Shown here piece by piece: positions 18,880 through 25,924 of a stretch of 25,924 nt of DNA. Numbering within the stretch: position 1 is the stretch's first letter; each line of letters opens with the position of its first letter. The stretch is taken from positions 3,917 through 29,840 of the forward strand of contig NW_003151263.1 of assembly GCF_000003605.2 (NCBI RefSeq), written 5' to 3'. The position numbers were made by a program, and so were the translations under genes. Under the pieces are notes generated by a model. It saw nothing but the letters and a program-made list of their open reading frames with translations, had not been told where the DNA came from and made no database searches. This DNA is from Saccoglossus kowalevskii (Eukaryota > Hemichordata > Enteropneusta > Harrimaniidae).

Positions 18880-19577
18880 GTAGAACACTTTCATTGTTTC
18901 ATCAATACATACTTGTAAATAAAATATTCTAATTTTGAATTTGTGTTTATTCTAGTATATTTTTGAATATTGCTTGAGGATAGTTCATGATTCACCCATA
19001 ATTTGATATGCATTCCTGCCGTGCACAAACACTTTCTGAGTTTTTGAAAAAATATTAAGTATTCGAAACCAAATAAAATTGGCTAAAACCATGGATGGTC
19101 ACTATATCATATTCTTTATTAACAAGAATTGATTTTATTGACGTAGGGTGAAATGCTTCCTAAAATGTGAAGACAAATAATATTGTTGCATTGTATATCC
19201 CAATTTTTAGTAAAAAACACATGTATTTCACTCAATGCCGTATATAGTTTAACTAATACTGCTTTCTGTTGAACAATATCTGATTTTTACAACACCAATT
19301 TTAGGTTGTCGTTTAACAGATGAATATTTTGGAGTTAAATATATTAATTGGCATAGAATTAGTGTACATGTAACATTTTATTAACATCAACGCTAAATGG
19401 CACGCTGCCCAGCATGACAACGTAAATTGCTATATCATACATTTGCTGAATAACATTTCCCCAGAACATTTAACATAGATTACAATGAGTGTATTTCGGT
19501 ATTAAAACCATATTGACTGTTGGCTTACTCGATAAATATTCCAGACTTTGCTGCATATGCTTTTCTTCATTACACAG
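18880..19577 (+). other. intron between EQNTR copies 1 and 2
   Basis: 698 nt, AT-rich. Its 3' part, including CAAATTGCTATAT-type and ACATTTCC sequence, is similar to DNA before the decayed copy at 20647, showing that intron was duplicated together with the exon. Confidence 0.5.
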
Positions 19578-19706
19578 AGCAGAATACTAGATATCCAATG
19601 ACACACACATCTACATCTGCACCCATTACACTAATAAGTGTGTATTCCACGGTGTCGTATCCAGAACCACTGCAAACAACTGAAGAAAGTACTAAAAACA
19701 CAAGAG
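19578..19706 (+). CDS. mucin-like exon, EQNTR module copy 2 (43 codons)
   Basis: Acceptor TTCATTACACAG, donor AGAG/GTAGAA, phase 1 to 1, 129 nt, exactly the length of copy 1. It starts EQNTRYPMTHTSTSAPITLI and ends with TTEESTKNTR. Tandem duplicate of the 18751 exon. Confidence 0.75.
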
Positions 19707-20646
19707 GTAGAACGTTTTATTGTCATCTCAATAATATATTCGTGATCAAAGTATCCTTATTTATATATTTAGTTTGCCAAAGGGTTCTTGTTTTTGCTGA
19801 CGCTGATCTTCTTTCATGACTTGACATCCGTATCTGAGACAAGGTAGCTTAATATTACGTTTATTTTGCTTCCCTGCTAGTGAATTTGTGTTGAATGTGC
19901 TGCTTAAAAACTTTACAGCAATATTGCATGAAACAATATATTAACGGTAATGTGTTCACACGAATATGTAGATAAATGCCAGCACGAACATACATAGCTA
20001 TTTGAATCAATATATATATATATATATGTGTGAGATAAAATAAGCGATTTAAACTGATGTGCGCTCACTATGCCGTATAAATAGCCATGCACATAACGAA
20101 AATCGTATGTGTACTTGCTCTAGTTAGTTTTAAATACTCAATTACACTCAATTCTAGTAAAAAGTAGAATCCAATGTAACAGTTTGGTGTATTATTTAAC
20201 ACATATAATAAATCAAGAAACATTAACACATACGTGATTTTTGAAAGAAAGTTCTTACGATCGATATGTATTGGCGATTAGTTTTCTTTAATTAGTTGAC
20301 AACAATACTAGAATTTGATCAATGCTGTTCAGTTGGTAATTTAAATTTGTTCACTCCAAGTGGAAAAGAACAGCGTAACATTTCCGAGTAAGTTTTCACA
20401 ACGGACAGCAAACAATTGTGATGCTAACACATTTGTTAAACGTTGAATGGGATTTCAACGCAAATTGCTATATGATACACGTGTACGGAACAATCAGTAG
20501 CATTTTCGTAACTTTTGATCATAAAACGTCATCAGTTGAGTTTAAGTTTTTTCGGCAATAAAACAATAGGAACTGTTCTGAATAGTTTTGCATGCATGAT
20601 AAATAGTACGAAGTTTGTGGCATATAATTCTCATTAAAATATACAG
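19707..20646 (+). other. intron region with (TA)n tract
   Basis: About 0.94 kb, AT-rich, with a TA microsatellite at 20010-20026 and duplicated intron sequence shared with 19400-19510 and 20935-21005. No exon was seen. Confidence 0.5.
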
Positions 20647-20756
20647 AACAAATTACTGGATATCCAGTAACACATGAAATTACTTCTGCGCCCATTATAC
20701 CAAAAAGTGAACATTCTACAGAATCTTGTTCGAAACCACAAGTAACTACAGAAAAG
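20647..20756 (+). pseudogene. decayed EQNTR-module exon, donor shifted
   Basis: Acceptor AATATACAG is intact and the frame opens EQITGYPVTHEITSAPIIPK, ending with KPQVTTEK. The sister donor (AGAG/GTAGAA) is gone. The only nearby donor, AAAAG/GTTAGC, is weak and would leave phase 0, and read-through meets a stop within eight codons. It contains a Cys not present in sister copies. It is probably skipped. Confidence 0.6.
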
Positions 20757-21083
20757 GTTAGCATGGACATACTTGCATAAAGTACTGCTTTCGAGAATTG
20801 CTTTTTCCATGGCTGACCTTCTCTTGTGTGATGACATATGTATTGTGTGGCACGCGATTTGAACAGCATACTCTTATTGTATTGTATTATTGCTGTACTC
20901 ATATCTTATTGTCACTGCTTCAACATATAACTTGACAGCAATTGTTCATGAAAATATTCTAATTTTTGCTTAAAGGTATTTTCCTTACGAATATGTAATG
21001 AGATGTTATATGATTCATACAAACGCATTAGAACTAATGAAAAGGTTCAACATAAATATAGTATAAACATTTTCGTGATACAG

Positions 21084-21169
21084 AACAGAACACTAGATAT
21101 TCGATCATACACCGATTTACATCAGAATCCATTATACAAATAAGTGAACATTCCAAGTGTATTCAGTGA
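21084..21169 (+). pseudogene. decayed EQNTR-module exon with stop
   Basis: Acceptor GTGATACAG is followed by EQNTRYSIIHRFTSESIIQI, then a TGA at 21167-21169 with no donor. It lies 437 bp after the previous dead copy. It is either an unused pseudo-exon or, if ever spliced in, an early terminator of the protein. Confidence 0.6.
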
Positions 21170-21422
21170 TACATCATGGCAGTGATTCAGGGATTCTGTC
21201 AGCATTAAAATATTATGTTTCCTTGCTGCAATATTGCCAGATGTCAGTTCTAATAATAATTTGAAAAAATATTATATAAAATTATCAACATTTTTGAATA
21301 TTGATTTATGTTGCGATACTCAGCAATGATGTCAAAGTGTCAATCTGCTTGCACGGACCAGATTTTCAATATTTCAACTCATTCTGGCATTGGCGTCGTA
21401 CGTTTTCATTTTTAATTCCTAG

Positions 21423-21488
21423 AAATGTCAACAACAGAAGAAGTATATTTGTCCTCCAAAGTTACAGATGAGTTTGCAACAACCGAAG
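21423..21488 (+). CDS. TTEG-type mucin exon (22 codons), copy 1
   Basis: Acceptor AATTCCTAG, donor GAAG/GTAATT, phase 1 to 1, 66 nt. It starts EMSTTEEVYLSSKVTDEF and ends ATTE with a split Gly. Paired with the exon at 21792, which has the same length. Confidence 0.7.
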
Positions 21489-21791
21489 GTAATTATATAT
21501 CGGACAGGTATTCGCTTGTAAATGACACTGTGATCTTTTATATGTTAATATGTCAAGACGATTAGAAAAGAATCCAGCAAACATACCTTACTTGCCTCTA
21601 AATTTTGACATCGAATTGCAAAATGATGAAAAAATGCACAGGTTCGGAAAAATCGATATCATCAATACAAATTCGGTGAAACCACAACGACCAACCAGAT
21701 TGTCATATAATGATATATCACTTTAAAATTAGGACCTCTACTATCACCTAAGTTTAGTGTCGTACATTTATATTTTCATTTTTATTTGTAG

Positions 21792-21857
21792 GAATGACAA
21801 CACTAGACGAAGGATATTGGTCGACCGGAGTAACAGATATGTACATGACAACTGAAG
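21792..21857 (+). CDS. TTEG-type mucin exon (22 codons), copy 2
   Basis: Acceptor TTATTTGTAG, donor GAAG/GTAAAT, phase 1 to 1, 66 nt. It starts GMTTLDEGYWSTGVTDMYMT and ends with TE plus a split Gly. The following intron resembles the intron after copy 1 (ATTTTGACATCGAA versus ATTTGGACACCGAA), so a unit of about 370 bp was duplicated. Confidence 0.7.
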
Positions 21858-22124
21858 GTAAATGATACTGTTATCAGTCATACTCTACGTCAAGCTGTTA
21901 CTTACGACATATGACTTTAATGGCGTTTGTGCGTAGGACAAAACTCGCACACACACATTGCTGGTTGCCAAATTTGGACACCGAAGTTCAAAATGTTGAA
22001 CGGGCGGTCAGGTTCAGCACACACCATTACTACTAAATTAAGCATAATATTATAAAAAAGGCGAACAAAATTGCGTTCATCATAATCGTTGATACACAAA
22101 CACAAATTATGCAAATAATTTCAG

Positions 22125-22213
22125 TACCTCAACAAACTGATGACTATAAGAAATTCAATAAACCCGTTGCTGTTGTTTGGGCATGTGTTACAGTCGAGAT
22201 TACAGACAGTTAA
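22125..22213 (+). pseudogene. third, decayed TTEG-type exon
   Basis: Acceptor AATAATTTCAG leads to VPQQTDDYKKFNKP, aligning loosely with the two copies before it, then runs without a donor to TAA at 22211-22213. Spacing from copy 2 (333 bp) fits the same tandem series. It could serve as an alternative terminal exon, but a dead copy is simpler. Confidence 0.4.
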
Positions 22214-24171
22214 ATCAGTACATGATTTTGAAATTCAAAATGATAACACGATTAATAATTGTAAGCTTCAACGTTTGAGTCTGAGCCTCGGTGAATAATT
22301 GTCACATCTTCATATCATAACCATATACATATATTCAAAATTTACTTTTCCACATTGTATTGTTTATGGTGACATGATAAACCAGAAATCATAACATAGC
22401 TAAGATATTGAATAAACAGAACAAAATGCTAGTAATATCAAATAACAGCTAATCAATTTTTAAACTAATATATAGGACAAATAATTAAAATTATTCAATT
22501 AATATGAATTGCTTATAGATACTAAATTCACAAAATATCATAAACTTTCAATGATTTATCATTAATATTCTGTGTTAACTTAGTTTATACCATGTCACCT
22601 GCAGTATGACCAATACACTAAAACACAATATATACACTGTGATTGTTCTACGGGTTTTTAAGTGGCATTTTTAATGCATATGTGCCATGAATGCATAATC
22701 ATTAGTAGATCGCAAATTTAAACATTATCATTGTCACCATGAAAAATATCTTCAGAGAAATTATTTAGAGGGAACGGGAATAATTATGATTGCTCTCACA
22801 TATAAAACATAAAAAGAAATCATAAATTACCTATTGCCATACTTATAAAAGTTTATTTTTGGTGTCAATATGTGTCAATAATACTTTGTACTCTACTTTT
22901 AAAATGACTATATACAGTAAAAGGAAATACTATGAGAATTTTCTCAGTATACGTTGATGAATTGTAAACAAGTAACTTGTGAAATAACATCGTTGGATGT
23001 GGATCCGTTGCGACTGATGGTTTTTGTCTGTAATTTGTTCTGCAAGTTTGGGCAATTATCCTTGTAATAAGATCAATAAATTCTTTATTGGATGGGAGAA
23101 AGCACCAAACTTACGCACCATGACCATGGCCACTACAAATCACTTCAGATTTTAATTGGGGAGCCACCACTAGTATAACAAATCTGTCCACAAATAACCT
23201 CCTACCCAAGAATACATTTCGAACCAATTTACAATTTAGTGGTAAAGCATGGTTATCACACACATTCTTGCTACCAGATATCTTTGAACAATATCGACAG
23301 CAAGAGCAGTTCAGGTATAAGTAACCTCAATGCTATCCCAGATACTTATCAACATACATCCTGCAACCTGTCCTGGTTTGTATGCACACCTGTTTTCCAT
23401 TCATAAGCGAGGAACCAGTAATAATCTTGTCTCTGGATTCATTTGTCAACCTACAGTCATTTCAGAAAGTCAATTGGTCAGTATGTAAGCTGAACAAGTA
23501 GATCTCGATTTGAAGGATGCATACCTACATATTTCTATTCACCCGGGCAGCTGGTCTCTGTTGACATTCACAATTAATGGAATGACATACCAATTTTGAA
23601 TATTACTAATTGGTTTCTGCCTCATGCAATAATACACATCAGAACACTTCAATATATGAAACATCAGGTTACTCTCCCATCTGTCAGGTACCGGGAAGCA
23701 CTAGTCTGGTAGCGCATTTTCGATCACATCATCGTATGTCGAAATAGTCTAGGCAATTGTATCGGAAAGTAAAACCACGTATTTTTTTGACAAGATTGTT
23801 GTTCATTTGATATTGTGAGGCGTCGAATAGAAAAATCAGTGGTCGTTAATTTTTACAATTTTACAATGACTTTCAGTACCCAATCGTAATTAAGATTCCA
23901 TTCACCAGAAATTAGCAGTGATATTAACAAATAGTTTTATACATATCACTATATGCCAGTTATTTGGAACTGTCTGAATAACATAATGGAGAACTATAAT
24001 TTGAGTGCTTAACATGCGATGCGATAACAACAAAGAAATATAAGTCAACCTAGTGCAAATATATGAAGTAAATGAGGAGTCACATTGATTGGATTATATA
24101 TCTATTGTGAACAAGGGAAACTGCAAATACGAACGCTTTATGTTATAATAATCGTTATTTCATATTTTCAG
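22214..24171 (+). other. long intron containing a retroelement remnant
   Basis: About 2 kb and AT-rich except for 23000-23760, which has a different composition and holds the DIRS-like remnant listed next. No exon was recognised elsewhere. Confidence 0.5.
23410..23750 (+). mobile_element. DIRS-like reverse transcriptase remnant
   Basis: One frame from 23498 reads DLDLKDAYLHISIHPGSWSL, then TFTINGMTYQF, then a stop at 23597. This is the hallmark (V/S)DLKDAY-H-I-HP...-YQF block of reverse transcriptases of DIRS/Ngaro tyrosine-recombinase elements. Before it, in another frame, LDSFVNLQSFQK fits the LNxFV...FxM block; after it, SLVAHFRSHHRMSK fits the region before the YLDD motif, which is not preserved. 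Several frameshifts and stops show an old insertion. The different composition may extend from about 23000. Confidence 0.6.
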
Positions 24172-24198
24172 GATATGGTGGGTATGCTACCACTGAAG
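24172..24198 (+). CDS. TTEG mini-exon (9 codons)
   Basis: Acceptor ATATTTTCAG, donor GAAG/GTATGT, phase 1 to 1, 27 nt. It encodes GYGGYATTE with a split Gly. Very short but with strong splice sites and the TTE-G ending shared by its neighbours. Confidence 0.65.
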
Positions 24199-24519
24199 GT
24201 ATGTGCTAATTGTTCAAACTACTCAAAACTTAGTGTGTTAGAAAATAGAAAATAGAAAAACTATGTAGTGGTTGTTGACGTCGAATATCAATACGTCGCC
24301 TGGAGCTGGCATTTTGTATATATTGCAGAATTAGATAGATGCCTGTTTACAAAAACAAAATAATTTACTTTATATCTGTATAATGTAGTCCGGGAAAATT
24401 TTACTATTTAGCAAATAACTGCATATGTCGTTCCGTATCTGATTGACATGGTTATGTTTACCGTAAACACACATTCGCAATATTATATTTAACACTCTTT
24501 TTTATTATGCATTTCTCAG

Positions 24520-24564
24520 AGGATGAGTTTGGTACTTTATTTCCAAACCACAAGACAACAGAAG
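24520..24564 (+). CDS. TTEG mini-exon (15 codons)
   Basis: Acceptor CATTTCTCAG, donor GAAG/GTGAGT, phase 1 to 1, 45 nt. It encodes EDEFGTLFPNHKTTE with a split Gly. Confidence 0.65.
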
Positions 24565-24706
24565 GTGAGTTCAGTCTATTCAATTTAGCCGTTTTTTTAT
24601 GATTTTCCGTTTTTGACAGAATTTCAACAATGTCACAAAAAGACGTCTACAATTATTACACGTGTAGAACTTTCATTCACATTCAAGTAATATATGTTAT
24701 TTTCAG

Positions 24707-24727
24707 TTGTTTATGGCTCCCCTGAAG
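24707..24727 (+). pseudogene. TTEG-like mini-exon with mutated splice donor
   Basis: Acceptor TTATTTTCAG, then 21 nt encoding VVYGSPE, with the end GAAG/ATATGT where the sister at 24172 has GAAG/GTATGT. The donor GT has become AT; length and phase are otherwise right. If not skipped, it would read on for about a dozen codons to a stop, giving a short terminal exon. Confidence 0.5.
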
Positions 24728-25200
24728 ATATGTGTTTTATGTTTGACCAACTCGCATGCTGATTATATTACAATTTTGTGCGTAATCTGGATAGCTTTGC
24801 GCAACAATGTATTAAATATTGTCGCAATTTCATATTATTTCATGTTATGTTTAATAATGCTTATTAATATTGATGCATTAGAGTTTATTAATATTGAATT
24901 AGTCACACTACACATAAGAACATGTTGCCAGTTGATGATCCCTACTTGTGCGAAAAAATACAATAATATAAATAAATCGTCTTATTCATTTGGGCGAATA
25001 CAATTTGCCCAAACCATTTTCCCCAAATTAATAATATTTTAATAGGTACTAATCTGACGAACATTTTGCAAATCAATCTTTCAAATGTGTACATTTATTG
25101 TCTTTGCTTTCCCAACGCAGACATAAACACGATCCAAGACTAGAATACTCCCAATTTTACTCGAATGTGAATTATTATTTTTTACAAATGTCTATTTCAG

Positions 25201-25223
25201 GTTACTACGAACCAAACCACATG
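25201..25223 (+). pseudogene. decayed TTEG mini-exon, phase broken
   Basis: Acceptor TCTATTTCAG leads to GYYEPNHM, whose CCAAACCACA matches the 24520 exon. The only donor here (ATG/GTAGTT) would leave 23 nt, breaking the frame for the next exon. Read-through reaches a TAG at 25275. It is probably unused or an alternative end. Confidence 0.45.
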
Positions 25224-25583
25224 GTAGTTAGTGTATTTAATCAAACCCTTTCTTATTTAATGAAAACATGTAGCTAGTTCCATGTCAAAAATATTATTAA
25301 ATTAAAAATATCAAATATGAAGTAATGTTTTTTGTAAGCTTACCATGAAGTCGAAAATACTCTGGTTACATAATAATTGCATAATTATAAGTGCCTATAT
25401 ATTCATAACAAAGGGATATGATTAACGCACATATTCACCACAAATAGATGGGTTAAAGAAATCTGACAGATAATTACATTTGGAAGATTTATGTAAAAAT
25501 GTAAATAATACCTGACTATTGTCTTCATGCGAACACATTTCCGAGTTTAAATGATGTTAATAATGAGCTTGTCTATTTTGCAG

Positions 25584-25625
25584 AGAAAGAGTATGGTGCC
25601 AACACCGAGTACATGACAACTGAGG
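25584..25625 (+). CDS. TTEG exon (14 codons), array copy 1
   Basis: Acceptor TATTTTGCAG, donor GAGG/GTTTGT, phase 1 to 1, 42 nt. It encodes EKEYGANTEYMTTE with a split Gly. The donor is weaker than the usual GTAAGT type. Confidence 0.65.
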
Positions 25626-25892
25626 GTTTGTAATTTTGTTTTCATATATTCAAACATTGCAAATACTCTGTTTATATAATAATATTTACATAATTATAAG
25701 TGCATATATGTTCATAACAAAGGGGCATAATTAACGCACATATTCACCACAAATAGATGGGTTAAAGAAATCTGACAGATAATTCCTTTTGGAACATTTG
25801 TGTAGAAATGTAAATAATACCTGACTATCGTCTTCATGCGAACACATTTCTGAGTTGAAATGATGTTAATAATGAGCTTGTGTATTCTGCAG

Positions 25893-25924
25893 AGGAAGAG
25901 TATGGTGCCACCACCGAGTACATG
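25893..25924 (+). CDS. TTEG exon, array copy 2 (cut by window edge)
   Basis: Acceptor GTATTCTGCAG, then EEEYGATTEYM to the end of the window, differing from copy 1 by Lys to Glu and Asn to Thr. The gene continues to the right; its stop codon and poly(A) site are not in the window. Confidence 0.65.

Larger units (their letters stand above)
25345..25924 (+). repeat. tandem duplication of exon plus intron, 309-bp period
   Basis: Two copies, about 25345-25625 and 25650-25924, share long near-identical stretches of intron (for example the AACGCACATATTCACCACAA region and the AATACCTGACTAT region) and exons with starts 309 bp apart. The second copy is cut by the window edge, so the array may continue. 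The high similarity marks this as the youngest duplication in the gene. Confidence 0.85.

Noticed and set aside
24707-25042. 111-codon plus-strand ORF
   Set aside because: It begins at the dead mini-exon in a different frame and is a hydrophobic chance translation of AT-rich DNA.

Overview
The window looks like an AT-rich metazoan nuclear genome. Genes are split into many small exons with GT-AG introns of about 0.15 to 2.5 kb, the intergenic DNA is AT-rich, and there are fragments of eukaryotic retrotransposons. The protein modules (a kringle, short mucin-like Thr/Ser/Glu stretches, and beta-propeller repeats of the type GVxxDNxLYxK) fit a marine invertebrate, and an invertebrate deuterostome is my best guess. 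That taxonomic guess is inference. I see no bacterial or organellar feature.

Layout. Positions 1-554 hold the end of a broken LINE-type ORF1 on the minus strand. Positions 1093-4823 (minus strand) hold the 3' part of a membrane-receptor-like gene: a Cys-rich exon, two large beta-propeller exons, one or two short Ser/Thr linkers, and a last exon with a transmembrane helix and a very basic tail. The second propeller exon has two mutually cancelling frameshifts, and one linker is one base short, so this copy is either a recent pseudogene or carries sequence errors. Positions 4571-7265 hold a striking array. The Cys-rich exon plus its intron is repeated about every 211 bp, first in minus orientation and then, after a junction near 5047, in plus orientation. 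Nearly all plus copies share one TAG stop. Positions 7266-9600 are intergenic.

The rest of the window is one plus-strand gene. It has a plausible TATA promoter at 9601, an untranslated first exon, a 7-nt start exon (ATG GCG), a signal-anchor exon, a clean kringle exon, and then at least fifteen small mucin-like exons with a six-Cys CLIP-like exon among them. It runs off the right edge. The inferred protein is type II: a very short cytoplasmic N terminus, one membrane helix, then an extracellular kringle and a long O-glycosylatable stalk.

All internal coding exons from the signal anchor on are bounded by phase-1 introns. Many are visible tandem duplicates of a neighbour, and several are dead copies (stop codon, lost splice donor, shifted frame). 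The two genes are divergently arranged, are built of symmetric exons, and both show amplification and decay of single exons. Such turnover is known in immune, allorecognition and mucin-like receptor families, but no function can be proven from this sequence. Transposon traces include the LINE fragment, a roughly 0.95-kb element with imperfect inverted ends (10661-11614), and a DIRS-like reverse transcriptase remnant (23410-23750). No tRNA, rRNA or CRISPR array was recognised.
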